Source of the DNA: Clostridia bacterium
Lineage (GTDB): Bacteria > Bacillota > Clostridia > Lachnospirales > Lachnospiraceae
Assembly (NCBI GenBank): GCA_910576325.1
Contig: CAJTIM010000007.1
Coordinates: forward strand, 124,001-188,000
Length of the DNA: 64,000 bases
Reading direction: 5' to 3'
Of this stretch, positions 1 through 9,673 are shown in pieces. The notes under the pieces are model-generated. The model was given only the letters and a program-made list of their open reading frames with translations. It ran no database searches and was not told where the DNA came from. The translations under genes and the position numbers were made by a program. The first letter of the stretch is position 1. Each line of letters starts with the position of its first letter.

Positions 1-332
1 AAGGCGAAAACAAAAAGAAGGTTCGTTTGGTAACGGAACAGATTGAAAGAGCCGCTGAAATTTATCACACATGGCAAAGGGAAGGTACTGACGGTACAAA
101 CTATGAAGTGCCTGAGCTTTACCGCAGTGTTGGAATTTCTGAAATTGAGAATAAAGGCTGGACACTTACGCCGAGTAAATATATTGAGTTTATCGATCAT
201 GATTTAGAGATCGATTATGAAAAAGAAATGGCTCGTATTCAGGCAGAAATGCAGGAAGTTATGAAGCAGGAAAAGAAATCCCGGCAGATGCTGGAAGATG
301 CATTCAGGGGGATTGGCTATGGAATTGACTAA
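1..332 (+). CDS. hsdM: Type I restriction-modification methyltransferase subunit, C-terminal end
   Basis: This is the last ~110 codons of a DNA adenine methyltransferase (modification) subunit. The gene enters from the left edge, with the frame open from base 3. What is visible is the 'IYHTW' segment and the Glu/Lys-rich helical tail (EIDYEKEMARIQ) typical of the HsdM C-terminus. The catalytic NPPF motif and the SAM site lie outside the window. The stop (330-332) lies 14 nt inside hsdS, and hsdR follows, so the three form one translationally coupled operon. In the complex two HsdM and one HsdS make the methylase, and HsdR adds cleavage. The assignment leans on the hsdS-hsdR context as much as on the tail sequence. 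Confidence 0.85.
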   Translation, partial: GENKKKVRLVTEQIERAAEIYHTWQREGTDGTNYEVPELYRSVGISEIENKGWTLTPSKYIEFIDHDLEIDYEKEMARIQAEMQEVMKQEKKSRQMLEDAFRGIGYGID

Positions 333-1464
333 ATATAAGCTTGGAAAACTAATCGAGCTTGTTTTGGCTACCAATACAGAATTGCTATATGGTCCTGATG
401 ATGTAAAGGGTATGACAATTACCAAAGAAATAATACCTACGAAAGCTGATGTAACCGGAACGGACTTAGCTAAATTCTTAGTTGTGAGTCCGGGAGAATT
501 CATTTATAATCCAAGAACACATGGCAGGAGAATTGGCTTCGGCTACAATAATACGGAAGATACTTTTATTATTAGCTGGAATAATATAGCGTTCAGAGTA
601 AAACCGTTTATGCGGGATGCTGTCTTGGCTGACTATTTGTTTTTACACTTTAAGCGGGAGGAATGGGACAGGGAGGCTTGTTTTCAATCGTGGGGAAGTT
701 CAACGGAAGTATTCTCTTGGGAAACTTTATGTGATATGGAAGTTGACCTGCCGCCGCTTTCCATTCAGCAGAAGTATGTGGATGTTTACAACGCCATGCT
801 TTTAAATCAGCAAAGCTATGAACGCGGGCTGGAGGATTTGAAGCTTGTCTGTGATGCTTATATTGACAGACTCAGAAAACAATTTCCGCTTCAAAGGTTA
901 GGAGCTTATATTTCAATAAGCGAAAATAAAAATGATGAATTGGAGTATGGAATTGATGCGGTAAGAGGTATATCAATTGAAAAGAAATTTATTGATACAA
1001 AAGCAAATATGGAGGGAGTTTCTCTTAAACCATATGCGGTTGTTAAACCGGATGAATTTGCATACGTAACAGTCACTTCAAGAAATGGAGAGAAAATTTC
1101 CCTTGCTCGCAATAACAGCAATGAAACATATATTTGTTCTTCCTCTTATATTGTATTCAGGATTAATGATACAAAAAAATTAATGCCGGAATACTTATCA
1201 ATGTTTTTTGAACGCAGTGAGTTTAATCGTTATTCCAGGTTTAATTCGTGGGGAAGTGCAAGAGAAATATTCGACTGGGACCAAATGTGTGAAGTCAGAA
1301 TTCCTGTACCTGACACCAAAATTCAGCACAATATCGTTAATATCTTTAAAGCATATAACACCCGCAAGGAAATCAACGAAAAGCTAAAAGAACAAATAAA
1401 AAATATCTGCCCGATTCTGATTAAGGGTTCTATCGAAGAAACGAGAAAAACAAAGGAGGCGTAG
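319..1464 (+). CDS. hsdS: Type I restriction-modification specificity subunit
   Basis: This subunit chooses the DNA target of the HsdMRS complex. The ~381-residue protein is an internal duplication. Each half has a variable target-recognition segment ending in a matching box (FQSWGSSTEVFSW near residue 125 and FNSWGSAREIFDW near 310), then a PxP segment and a helical spacer; this is the classical two-TRD HsdS plan. Start choice: an ATG at 298 is in frame, but the ATG at 319 has an AGGGGG ribosome site about 8 nt upstream and begins MELTKYKLG, so 319 is preferred. It overlaps hsdM by 14 nt and ends 3 nt before hsdR. No second or inverted hsdS copy is seen nearby, so there is no sign of a specificity shuffling system inside the window. 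Confidence 0.93.
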   Translation: MELTKYKLGKLIELVLATNTELLYGPDDVKGMTITKEIIPTKADVTGTDLAKFLVVSPGEFIYNPRTHGRRIGFGYNNTEDTFIISWNNIAFRVKPFMRDAVLADYLFLHFKREEWDREACFQSWGSSTEVFSWETLCDMEVDLPPLSIQQKYVDVYNAMLLNQQSYERGLEDLKLVCDAYIDRLRKQFPLQRLGAYISISENKNDELEYGIDAVRGISIEKKFIDTKANMEGVSLKPYAVVKPDEFAYVTVTSRNGEKISLARNNSNETYICSSSYIVFRINDTKKLMPEYLSMFFERSEFNRYSRFNSWGSAREIFDWDQMCEVRIPVPDTKIQHNIVNIFKAYNTRKEINEKLKEQIKNICPILIKGSIEETRKTKEA

Positions 1465-1467
1465 CCT

Positions 1468-4400
1468 ATGGCTAAACTAAAAGAATACAACGGCCGCTAC
1501 TGTGAATCGGAATATGAGTATGCGTTCATAGGATTTTTAGAGTCCGAGGGCTGGAGGTATTCTTCCGGTAATAGCATTTTTCGTGTTAATAAAAGAGATA
1601 TGCTGCTTGCCGATGATTTCAAAAAATTCATAACGGACACAAGCTCTGATTTAACAGAAGATGAGGTTACACAGATTTTTGACAGTGTGCGTCTTGTGGG
1701 GGCTGAAAGCGACTTTGCTACGCTGCATAAGGTTTATGGATGGCTGGTTGACGGTATTCGGTTTATCGCTCGGGACGGATTACCGCGAATGATACCGCTT
1801 ATTGATTTTGAAAATCCGGATAAGAATATCTTTCGCGTAGTGAATCAGTTTACCGTTGAATATACCAACAATGGCCGAAAAAAGAATCGCAGACCTGACG
1901 TATTGTTATTTGTAAATGGTGTGCCGCTATGCATAATTGAGCTGAAAAATCCCGTTGACGCAAATGCAACAATTTATGATGCATGGGAGCAAATTAATAT
2001 TCGCTACTGGAGAGATATCCCGCATTTATTGCATTACTGTCCTCTGGCTTGTATTTCCGATGGAGTTAAAACAAGACTGGGAACAGTTCGTACTCCTTAT
2101 GAGCATTTCTATGCCTGGAGACGTGTAAATGACGGGGATGCCATATCTACTCTGCCTTTTGCAGAAACAGAAACGATGGTTAAGGGTGTCTATGCACCCG
2201 CACGATTCTTGGAAATTTTCAGAGATTACATCTATTTTCAGGACAGCATTTATGACAGTTCCGAGGTCGAAATAGTGTGCCGTTATCCGCAGTTTTTTGC
2301 AGCAAGACTGCTGAAACAGAGTATACTGAACTCCGTTATGGAGAAAAGCGGTAAAGGCGGTACATATTTCGGCGCGACAGGATGCGGAAAGACGTACACG
2401 ATGGCTTTTCTTGCCCGCCAGCTTGCCCTTCGCTGTACGGATATTCCTCAGATTGGTTCGCCGACAATTATTCTGATTGTTGACCGTGATGAACTTCAGA
2501 AGCAGGGGGCAAAGCTTTTTACCAAGAGTAAGGAATTTTTGAATCTTGGTGAAGTATCCGTTGTAAAGAACAGAGCACAGTTAAGGCAGGAGCTTGGAGC
2601 CAGACAAAGCGGCGGTTTCTATATTTGTACCATTCAGAAGTTCTGCGACCGGGAAGATGATAAAATCGGTCTCATCAATGACCGGCAGAATATTATATGT
2701 TTTTCCGACGAAGCACACAGAACCCAGCTTGAACATTCAAAAAAGATTCGGTTTAGCAAGGATGCTGATGAAAATATGAAAGCGATGGTGTCAAAGCCTT
2801 ATGCAAAAGTATTGAAAGAAGCATTTCCGCAGGCGACCTTCGTAGGCTTTACAGGTACTCCGATTGCAGAAACTTATCAGACCTTTGGCGACGAAATTGA
2901 CCGATATACCATGGATCAGGCAGTTGCTGACGGATTAACGGTATCTATCAAGTATCATCCTCGCATCGCAAAGGTTTTGCTGGATAAAGAAAAAGCAAAG
3001 CAAATCGAAGATTACTATAAAAAATGCGCCGATGACGGTGCGACGCAGGAGGATATTGCAGCCAGTAAAAAAGCAATGAGTTCTATGGAAGTCATTCTCG
3101 GTGAACCCTTGCGCCTGGAGCGTCTTGCTGCTGATATTCATGATCACTATGTTTCTTCCTGTGCGGGTGATCCGGATAGAGTACAGAAGGCCATGGTAGT
3201 CTGCTCAAACAGAAAGATAGCTTATGCTTTGCTGCAAAAATTCAAGATAAAATATCCGGAATGGTTTGAAGAAAAGAAAGCTGCCGAAGGAGTACCCGTA
3301 ACTGAGGAAGAAATGAAAGAATTAAAGCCGATGCCTTTTATAGCTATGGTATCAAGCGTCAGCAGCAATGATAAGGCTGAGATGTACAATTATCTCGGCG
3401 GTGTCCGTAATGATAAGCGTTCCGAAGAGCTGGATGCGGCTTTCAAACAGGAAAAATCAAATTTCCATATAGTGATTGTTGTCGATATGTGGATCACCGG
3501 ATTTGACGTATCGTCACTTACCTACTTATATAATGATAAACCGCTTAAGAAACATTTATTAATTCAGACCATCAGCCGGGTAAACAGAAAATATCCCGGT
3601 AAAGAATTTGGCATGGTTGTTGATTACATTGGTATTCGCGATAATATGCGTGAAGCCATGAAGGTTTATGGCGGTGATACTTCTGTTGCCCCCACATCCG
3701 ATGATGTTGAGCAGGCAGTTTTATCATTCGGAGAAGAACTGGAAATTTTAAAAACATTGTTTGCGAATTATGATTTAAAACCTTTCCTGAATCCGGATTG
3801 TGATCCTGTACAACGTTACAGGCTTCTTGCAAAGGCAGCCGAATATGTATTTGTATCAACACAGGAATTACGGACCGAAGGGAACGGAGGTATTCAAAAG
3901 GTTTCATTTAAGACATATTTTTTACAGACGGTAAAGAGAATGAGAGCAGCTTTTGATATTTGTCAGCCTTCCGGAAATCTTAGTGAAGAAGAATGTGCGC
4001 TTGCACAGTGCTTTATGGCTATAGCAGGCTTTGTCCGCAAAATGAACGGAACAAGCCAGGTGGATACCGATACAATGAATCGTGCGGTTTCCAAGATGGT
4101 GGAGGAGGCGCTTAAATACAATCAGGTAGAAAGTGTACTTGAAAGCGGTGAGGAAGAAGATATCTTTTCTCCGGAATACTTTGAAAAATTATCTGATGTC
4201 AAAATGCCTGCAACCAAGCTGGAGCTTCTCGTAAAAATGCTCCGCAGGCAGATTAAGGAATACGGAAAAGTCAATCAGTTGGCGGCAAAGACTTTCCGGG
4301 AAATGCTAGAAAAGACCATTGCGGAATACCATGAAAGGCGTAAGCATCTCAATGCCGAAGAAGCCGGAGAAGCACAGGAACAGGCATCAGAGGATATTAT

Positions 4401-4797
4401 TAAGATTGCAACCGAGCAGGCTTTGATTATTTTACGTCAGATGAGGGAAAGCAGAGAAAGCTTCCGCAAGATTGGCTTGACTTTTGAAGAAAAAGCTTTC
4501 TATGATATTCTTATAGCCATGCGTGACCGGTACAACTTTGAATATGGAACGGATAAGGAAGCAGACGGTATCGTTATCAATGATAAATGCAAAGACTTAG
4601 CTAAAAAGGTAAAGGAAATAATTGATACAAAATCATCCTTTGCCGATTGGCTCAACAATAAAAATGTCCGTAATCAGCTGAAACTTGATATCAAAATATG
4701 CTTGGTCAAGAATGGCTATCCGCCCCAGTACAGTCCTGAAGTATTCAATAAAGTTATGGAACAGGTAGAAAACTTTGAAGAGTATTCCGATACTTGA
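1468..4797 (+). CDS. hsdR: Type I restriction endonuclease subunit R
   Basis: This is the ATP-driven translocase and nuclease subunit of the type I system; it pulls in DNA from unmodified sites and cuts at a distance. The 1109-residue protein has a PD-(D/E)XK nuclease near the N-terminus (PDVLLF about 143-148, ELKN about 157-160). Next is a superfamily 2 helicase motor with Walker A GATGCGKT near 300, a DEAH box (FSDEAH) near 413, motif III-like GFTGTPI near 470, and motif VI region QTISRVNRKYPG near 700. The C-terminal third is helical and would contact the methylase. Ribosome site AAAGGAGG lies 8 nt before the ATG. Length and motif order are normal for HsdR, and no frameshift or stop is seen, so the system appears intact apart from the hsdM part that lies off the edge. 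Confidence 0.96.
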   Translation: MAKLKEYNGRYCESEYEYAFIGFLESEGWRYSSGNSIFRVNKRDMLLADDFKKFITDTSSDLTEDEVTQIFDSVRLVGAESDFATLHKVYGWLVDGIRFIARDGLPRMIPLIDFENPDKNIFRVVNQFTVEYTNNGRKKNRRPDVLLFVNGVPLCIIELKNPVDANATIYDAWEQINIRYWRDIPHLLHYCPLACISDGVKTRLGTVRTPYEHFYAWRRVNDGDAISTLPFAETETMVKGVYAPARFLEIFRDYIYFQDSIYDSSEVEIVCRYPQFFAARLLKQSILNSVMEKSGKGGTYFGATGCGKTYTMAFLARQLALRCTDIPQIGSPTIILIVDRDELQKQGAKLFTKSKEFLNLGEVSVVKNRAQLRQELGARQSGGFYICTIQKFCDREDDKIGLINDRQNIICFSDEAHRTQLEHSKKIRFSKDADENMKAMVSKPYAKVLKEAFPQATFVGFTGTPIAETYQTFGDEIDRYTMDQAVADGLTVSIKYHPRIAKVLLDKEKAKQIEDYYKKCADDGATQEDIAASKKAMSSMEVILGEPLRLERLAADIHDHYVSSCAGDPDRVQKAMVVCSNRKIAYALLQKFKIKYPEWFEEKKAAEGVPVTEEEMKELKPMPFIAMVSSVSSNDKAEMYNYLGGVRNDKRSEELDAAFKQEKSNFHIVIVVDMWITGFDVSSLTYLYNDKPLKKHLLIQTISRVNRKYPGKEFGMVVDYIGIRDNMREAMKVYGGDTSVAPTSDDVEQAVLSFGEELEILKTLFANYDLKPFLNPDCDPVQRYRLLAKAAEYVFVSTQELRTEGNGGIQKVSFKTYFLQTVKRMRAAFDICQPSGNLSEEECALAQCFMAIAGFVRKMNGTSQVDTDTMNRAVSKMVEEALKYNQVESVLESGEEEDIFSPEYFEKLSDVKMPATKLELLVKMLRRQIKEYGKVNQLAAKTFREMLEKTIAEYHERRKHLNAEEAGEAQEQASEDIIKIATEQALIILRQMRESRESFRKIGLTFEEKAFYDILIAMRDRYNFEYGTDKEADGIVINDKCKDLAKKVKEIIDTKSSFADWLNNKNVRNQLKLDIKICLVKNGYPPQYSPEVFNKVMEQVENFEEYSDT

Positions 4798-5012
4798 GAT
4801 TCCGGTAATGTGACACTTGTTTCTTCTAAGATATACTAATATACTCTGACAAAGGCCGCATTAATGTCTGCCGGGAAACCGCAATACGGAAAGAAAAGGG
4901 ATTGCGAAGATTGATGAAAGTTAAGAGATAAAATTACGGCTGAAATTATAAAAGAAAAGCGGTAAGTATGAAAAGAATATTCGAAGCCGGAATAAAGCGT
5001 CAAGGAAGATAT

Positions 5013-5047
5013 CCTTCTGAAAGGAATTTCAGGGGGATGTTTTTTTT
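5013..5047 (+). terminator. Probable terminator of the hsd operon
   Basis: A hairpin with stem CTGAAA/TTTCAG and flanking CC/GG pairs is followed by eight T. It lies about 215 nt past the hsdR stop in the 4798-5184 intergenic stretch. I see no open frame with a ribosome site in that stretch. Confidence 0.6.
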
Positions 5048-5184
5048 GACAGCTTTAACAAAACGCCCTTCTTTTTCCCTTATTTCCGGCCAGCAGTTCA
5101 AAAACGAATTTATTTCCCATGCATATAATTTATTATGCTAAATGCATTATCAAGCAATATAAATCATAAATGAGGTGGTTTCAA

Positions 5185-6021
5185 TTGAATAACTATAACA
5201 GAAACTGGATGTTTAACCCGCCAAACCTGTTTGGCATGAGAACGCCCAACAGAAATTATAATCAAGGGCGCCCCCAGCCATCCCCCAATTTAGCAAATCA
5301 GACAAACCCGGCCGCATCAGTTCCGTCTCAGCAAACGGGTACAATAGAACCAAAAGAACACAATGATCCCAACCAAAATCAATCCGAACCAATAAACTCC
5401 GAGAAAATACAAGACCCTCCCACATCGCCTTTGATATATGCAGAACCTGGCCCAATGGGACCAAGAGGAGAACCCGGTCCGCCAGGCATCCCAGGTGAGC
5501 GCGGCGAAACCGGCCCCCAGGGAGTAACAGGTCCGCAAGGTCCCCAGGGAGTCACCGGCCCAATGGGACCAAAGGGAGAACCAGGCGCACGCGGCCCCGC
5601 GGGACCGTCCGGCTATCCGCAAAACAGTATATTTGCATCATTCGCAGGCCAGGAGCTAACCATGTCAGAAAATACCACCCTGCCGCTCAAACCGGAGATA
5701 ACGGATATCACCCAAAACATATCTCTTTGCAATGACGATTCCGCAGTACTGACCCCAGGCTTTTACGCCATCAGCTATTATATCTCAGCAGAAACAAAAA
5801 GGCATGGCTTTATAGAGCTGACACCAATCTTTAATGATAATAAGCAAACCCAATATACCACATACACAGAGGCAGCAAGACGCAAGGAAATACTAACTAT
5901 ATCAAGACATTTCATCATAGAAATTCCCTTCGGCTCCACGTTGTCTTTTGAATGGCGTTCTTCAGAAGAAGTATCCAAAATCAACATGAATCTGAGCATA
6001 GAAAAGCTCTTCCGGCAATAA
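5185..6021 (+). CDS. Collagen-like surface protein with C-terminal globular domain
   Basis: This is a probable trimeric surface or exosporium filament protein. From the TTG at 5185 it is 278 residues. An Asn/Pro/Gln-rich head (1-88) is followed by about 19 uninterrupted Gly-X-Y triplets (89-145) rich in GPQ/GPR/GEP, then a ~130-residue beta-rich C-terminal domain like the jelly-roll trimerisation heads of BclA-type proteins. Start choice: an ATG at 5170 is in frame, but GAGGTGG (5172-5178) is spaced for the TTG at 5185. No signal peptide or sortase motif is seen, which fits a spore-coat or exosporium route rather than Sec export. A glycosyltransferase follows 24 nt downstream and a second collagen-like gene after that. 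The triple-helix repeat is certain; the location on the spore is inferred. Confidence 0.85.
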   Translation: MNNYNRNWMFNPPNLFGMRTPNRNYNQGRPQPSPNLANQTNPAASVPSQQTGTIEPKEHNDPNQNQSEPINSEKIQDPPTSPLIYAEPGPMGPRGEPGPPGIPGERGETGPQGVTGPQGPQGVTGPMGPKGEPGARGPAGPSGYPQNSIFASFAGQELTMSENTTLPLKPEITDITQNISLCNDDSAVLTPGFYAISYYISAETKRHGFIELTPIFNDNKQTQYTTYTEAARRKEILTISRHFIIEIPFGSTLSFEWRSSEEVSKINMNLSIEKLFRQ

Positions 6022-6045
6022 TACGAAGAGAGGAGGAAGCATAAA

Positions 6046-7113
6046 ATGTCAACAATAAGCCTTTGCATGATTGTGAAAAATGAAGAAAGGCATCTCGCAC
6101 GCTGCCTTGACAGTGTGGCGGAGCTTGTAGAGGAAATTATAATTGTAGATACCGGTTCAACGGACAGAACAGTAGAAATAGCATCTGACTATACGGAGAA
6201 GGTATACACGTACCCGTGGAAGGATGATTTTTCCGATGCCAGAAACTATTCCTTTTCCAAAGCGGCTATGGACTACTGCATGTGGATGGATGCCGATGAT
6301 ATTCTGGAGGAGAAAGAAAAGGACAAATTTCTTAAGCTAAAGCAGTCCCTGACGCCGGATACGGATATGGTAATGATGAAATACCACACGGCATTTGACG
6401 AAGCCGGTAAGCCGTCCTTTTCGTACTATCGGGAACGATGGATTCGAAATTGTAGTCAATTTCGCTGGAGCGGCGCGGTACATGAAGTGATTCCGCCAAG
6501 CGGCAGGATCTTGTATTCAGATATCGGAATCTGCCACAGAAAAATAGGTTCGGGATCGCCTGATCGAAATTTAAAAATATATCAAAAGCTGCTGGCAGAG
6601 GGAAAGCATTTGGAACCGCGGCAGCAATATTACTATGGACGGGAGCTGTATTATCATCAGGAGTACAAAGAGGCTGTCTCCGTATTTGAAGAATTTCTGC
6701 TCTCAGAAGAGGGATGGATTGAAAATAAAATAGAAGCCTGCTCTATCTGTGCCAGGTGTTATGAGAAGCTTGGGCAGGAAGAGTCTGCTCTGCTTACGCT
6801 TTTACGCAGCATGAGCTTTGACTTGCCCAGGGCGGAACTGTGCTGTGAGATTGGAAAATATTTTTTGGAGCACGGAAGCTTTTATCATGCGATTTATTGG
6901 TATGAGACTGCACTGGAGATACCTAAAAATGAATATTCCGAAGGGTTTGTTCTGCCGGACTGCTATGATTATATCCCTCTCTTGCAGTTATGCGTATGCT
7001 ATGACAAACTGGGGGATCGGCAGAAGGCAAAAGAATACAATGAGAGAGCCGGAGTCTGTAAGCCATATTCTAAGGCATATCTTTACAATAAGCAGTATTT
7101 TGATAGATTTTAA
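6046..7113 (+). CDS. Family 2 glycosyltransferase with C-terminal TPR-like helices
   Basis: This is a predicted cytoplasmic transferase that moves a sugar from a nucleotide-sugar donor. The 355-residue protein opens with SLCMIVKNEE (about 5-14), then DTGSTDRT (about 36-43) and a metal-binding DADD (about 82-86), all typical of GT-A fold family 2 enzymes. Residues from about 190 on are helical repeats with the aromatic/Ala pattern of tetratricopeptide repeats, as in GT2 proteins that modify polypeptides. Its ribosome site GAGAGGAGG is good, and it lies between two collagen-like genes on the same strand. Collagen-like exosporium proteins are known to be O-glycosylated on Thr in GXT triplets, so the neighbours are plausible substrates; this is an inference. 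No membrane segment is seen. Confidence 0.88.
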   Translation: MSTISLCMIVKNEERHLARCLDSVAELVEEIIIVDTGSTDRTVEIASDYTEKVYTYPWKDDFSDARNYSFSKAAMDYCMWMDADDILEEKEKDKFLKLKQSLTPDTDMVMMKYHTAFDEAGKPSFSYYRERWIRNCSQFRWSGAVHEVIPPSGRILYSDIGICHRKIGSGSPDRNLKIYQKLLAEGKHLEPRQQYYYGRELYYHQEYKEAVSVFEEFLLSEEGWIENKIEACSICARCYEKLGQEESALLTLLRSMSFDLPRAELCCEIGKYFLEHGSFYHAIYWYETALEIPKNEYSEGFVLPDCYDYIPLLQLCVCYDKLGDRQKAKEYNERAGVCKPYSKAYLYNKQYFDRF

Positions 7114-7269
7114 ATGTTTGGCCTTTTATTCGAAAAAATTGAAAAACTTTAAGTTTAAGGTATTTTATTCGACAAAAAGTAGCAATTGTTTCAGGGTTAC
7201 ATAAGATATTTGTAGAAAGGGATATTTTGTTGGTATCTTTTTCAAATAAGTATGAAGGATGTGTTTCAT

Positions 7270-8790
7270 ATGAATCAAAATAATTTATGTAACTGCTGTC
7301 AGAATCAATGCAATCAGCCCTGCTGTGAGCGCGGTCCGGTGGGGCCGAAAGGAGATCAGGGTCCTGTAGGTCCCCAGGGAATCCAGGGTGATACCGGCTG
7401 TCCCGGTCCTAAGGGCGACAAGGGAGATCCCGGCCCTATGGGTCCTCAGGGGATTCCCGGCGCTCCCGGCGCAAGAGGCCCCAGAGGAAATACAGGTCCG
7501 GTAGGGCCTACGGGAAATACGGGCCCGAGAGGTTATGCAGGCCCGAGAGGTTATGCAGGCCCCCAGGGGATTCAAGGTATCCAGGGAGTTCGCGGAGATA
7601 TTGGCCCGAAAGGAGACCCGGGCTGTGAAGGTCCTAAGGGTGATGCCGGCCCTCAGGGTCCGGCGGGGCCAAAAGGAGATGTGGGTCCGGCAGGCCCGCA
7701 GGGAGATATGGGCCCCCAGGGTCCGAGAGGTATTCCCGGTCCAACCGGCCCAACCGGTCCGACAGGCTCTATGGGTCCTCAGGGCGTGACAGGTCCGCAG
7801 GGTATCCAGGGTGTAACAGGTCCCGTTGGAGCACAGGGGCCGAAAGGCTGTCCGGGGGATGAAGGTCCTACGGGAGCCACCGGCCCGACCGGAGCCACAG
7901 GAGCCACCGGAGCAGATGGAGCAGCAGGAGCCACAGGAGCAACCGGAGCAGATGGAGTAGCAGGAGCCACAGGAGCTACCGGAGCAGATGGAGCTACCGG
8001 AGCCACAGGAGCCACAGGAGCAACCGGAGCTACTGGAGCAGCAGGAGCAACAGGAGCCACAGGAGCTACTGGAGCTACTGGAGCAGCAGGAGCAACAGGA
8101 GTCACCGGAGCCACAGGAGCTACTGGAGCAGATGGAGTAGCAGGAGCAACCGGAGCAACGGGAGCTACTGGAGCCACAGGAGCAACCGGAGCAGATGGAG
8201 CCACTGGAGCAGATGGAGCTACAGGAGCAACAGGAGCGACCGGAGCCACTGGCCCAACAGGTGCCGCCGGCACCGGAGCGATTATTCCCTTTGCTTCCGG
8301 TCTTCCTGTCTCTTTGACGACAGTCGCCGGAGGTCTTGCGGGTCTGCCTGCCTTTGTAGGCTTCGGAAGCAGCGCGCCGGGCCTAACACTGCTGGGTTCT
8401 ACAATCAATATCACCAACGCCAGCGGAACACTATCTAACTTTGCCTTCCAGGTTCCGCGAGCCGGCATTATTACTTCATTCAGTGCATTTTTCAGCACAA
8501 CGGCAGCACTGTCCCTAGTGGGTTCCACTGTGACGGTAAATGCACAGATTTATCAGTCGCCAACGCCGGATAATATATTTTCACCCATACCCGGAACCCT
8601 GATTAGCCTGTCACCGGGGCTTTCCGGAGTAATCTCCATCGGAACCTTATTAAACGGCGCACTTACAGGACTTAATATTCCGGTAACGGCTCAGACGCGG
8701 CTGATGCTGGTATTTTCAGCAACAGCCAGCGGATTGTCATTGATCAACACAGTCGCAGGATATGCCAGTGCCGGTTTAAGCATCAATTAA
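7270..8790 (+). CDS. Collagen-like protein with BclB-type exosporium C-terminal domain
   Basis: This 506-residue surface protein has three parts. The Cys-rich head ([14 protein letters not shown], 6-19) could cross-link. About 310 residues of Gly-X-Y follow, first mixed charged triplets, then almost pure GAT/GAD/GAA triplets. The ~170-residue C-terminal domain (from GAIIPFASG, about 337) has the Ser/Thr/Gly-rich beta pattern of the BclB-related exosporium family, including [15 protein letters not shown] and [11 protein letters not shown]. Start choice: an ATG at 7252 is in frame, but AAGGATG (7255-7261) serves the ATG at 7270. A CATAAGATA box at 7200-7208 fits the sporulation sigma-K -10 pattern, but no fitting -35 is seen. 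The gene probably forms one locus with the glycosyltransferase and first collagen-like gene upstream. Confidence 0.9.
   Translation: MNQNNLCNCCQNQCNQPCCERGPVGPKGDQGPVGPQGIQGDTGCPGPKGDKGDPGPMGPQGIPGAPGARGPRGNTGPVGPTGNTGPRGYAGPRGYAGPQGIQGIQGVRGDIGPKGDPGCEGPKGDAGPQGPAGPKGDVGPAGPQGDMGPQGPRGIPGPTGPTGPTGSMGPQGVTGPQGIQGVTGPVGAQGPKGCPGDEGPTGATGPTGATGATGADGAAGATGATGADGVAGATGATGADGATGATGATGATGATGAAGATGATGATGATGAAGATGVTGATGATGADGVAGATGATGATGATGATGADGATGADGATGATGATGATGPTGAAGTGAIIPFASGLPVSLTTVAGGLAGLPAFVGFGSSAPGLTLLGSTINITNASGTLSNFAFQVPRAGIITSFSAFFSTTAALSLVGSTVTVNAQIYQSPTPDNIFSPIPGTLISLSPGLSGVISIGTLLNGALTGLNIPVTAQTRLMLVFSATASGLSLINTVAGYASAGLSIN
7864..8269 (+). repeat. Nine-base minisatellite coding for Gly-Ala-Thr triplets
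   Basis: This is a run of GGAGCNACN-type 9-mers, with higher-order 18- to 45-base units containing GGAGCAGATGGA. It encodes about 45 triplets, mostly GAT, GAD or GAA. Such runs change copy number by slippage, so the length may vary between strains. The repeat also keeps the opposite strand open as an Ala-Pro-Val frame, which is an artefact. Confidence 0.9.
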
Positions 8791-8811
8791 CTAAAAATAA
8801 TAAATATAATT

Positions 8812-8841
8812 CCTGGAGACCTCCGCTTTCGGAGCCTCCGG
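8812..8841 (+). other. Stem-loop after the second collagen-like gene
   Basis: CTCCG/CGGAG around a CTTT loop is extended by GGAG/CTCC and CC/GG. There is no T tract, so it is at best a weak terminator. A second inverted pair, ATTGCAGG (8851) with CCTGCAAT (8891), follows. Confidence 0.45.
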
Positions 8842-9065
8842 GATATTTGCATTGCAGGTGAAAAAGCAATTGGTATGAGTTAAGCACTCCCCTGCAATAA
8901 AATAGATGCACACAGGAAACCGCAGTAAAAAATCAAAAATCCAAATCCAAAAGCCCTCAAAAATCGCTCCGTAAATTTCTTGTACCTGCCTCAAAACCAT
9001 GCTATATTAAAAGAGATATCCCAATTCGGCCTTGTGTGTTTGAAAAGTAAAGGAAAGTGGTTCCA

Positions 9066-9158
9066 ATGGTAGAATTTTATCAAGGGACGCCGGAGTCTGT
9101 TATGGAATGGCAGAAGAAAAAGCTGGATGCTCAATTAAACAGCATATTTTCGCAATGA
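9066..9158 (+). CDS. Possible 30-residue small protein
   Basis: A short frame beginning MVEFYQGTPESV is preceded by AAAGGAAAG about 11 nt upstream of its ATG. It ends at a TGA 110 nt before the SRPBCC gene. The composition is protein-like (hydrophilic, Lys/Gln-rich helix), but I recognise no family. It could be a leader peptide, a small protein or the stump of a decayed gene; nothing homologous continues in the other frames downstream. Confidence 0.3.
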   Translation: MVEFYQGTPESVMEWQKKKLDAQLNSIFSQ

Positions 9159-9268
9159 CGGCCATCCTCCGTCCGTATGCTCCGGGAACATGAATAGGAA
9201 ATGGGAAAAATCGAGCTGTGAAACCCGGCCTCCCATACAATAAAAATAAAAGAGAAAGGGGCACCAAA

Positions 9269-9673
9269 ATGGCAGTTTCCAATATAAAAGCAAGCTTCCG
9301 GGCCGATATACGGCTCGTCTGGAATATTGTAACCTCCTTAGACAACACTTCATGGCGCAGCGATCTAAGCAAGGTAGAAGTCAAGAATGAAAAGCAGTTC
9401 ATCGAATACACAAAAGAGGGCTACGCCACCACCTTTACCGTCACCGCAAGAGAGGAATACAAACGGTGGGAATTTGACATGGAAAATGACAACATGTACG
9501 GCCATTGGACCGGAATCTTCTCAAGCAGGGATGGAATAACAGAGCTCGATTTCACAGAGGACGTCACACCAAAGAAATTTTTTATGAAGCCATTTATAAA
9601 AGCATTTCTGAAAAAACAGCAGGCTCTCTATATAGAAGATTTAAAAAAGGCATTACACAAAAGCAGTAATTAA
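9269..9673 (+). CDS. SRPBCC (START/Bet v1-like) family protein
   Basis: This is a 134-residue protein of the SRPBCC fold, a helix-grip with a deep hydrophobic pocket that usually binds lipid-like or aromatic ligands. The pattern is visible: an opening strand and helix (SNIKASFRADIRLVWNIVTSL), a 'W' near the pocket (TSWRSD), consecutive beta strands (KQFIEYTKEG, TTFTVTAREE, KRWEFDMEND, GHWTGIFS, ITELDFTEDV) and a long C-terminal helix ending ALYIEDLKKALHK. The start at ATG 9269 follows AGAAAGGGG; an upstream in-frame ATG (9218) has no ribosome site. The ligand is unknown and its neighbours give no clue. The 9674-10129 stretch downstream has no convincing gene, only the repeat listed next. Confidence 0.8.
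   Translation: MAVSNIKASFRADIRLVWNIVTSLDNTSWRSDLSKVEVKNEKQFIEYTKEGYATTFTVTAREEYKRWEFDMENDNMYGHWTGIFSSRDGITELDFTEDVTPKKFFMKPFIKAFLKKQQALYIEDLKKALHKSSN

Noticed and set aside
7200-7208. CATAAGATA as a sigma-K -10 box for the second collagen-like gene
   Set aside because: The -10 pattern fits, but no AC at the right distance upstream is seen, so a sporulation promoter is not claimed as a feature.
7779-8528. Antisense frame of Ala-Pro-Val repeats
   Set aside because: Mirror of the GAT-coding minisatellite in the collagen-like gene; not a gene.
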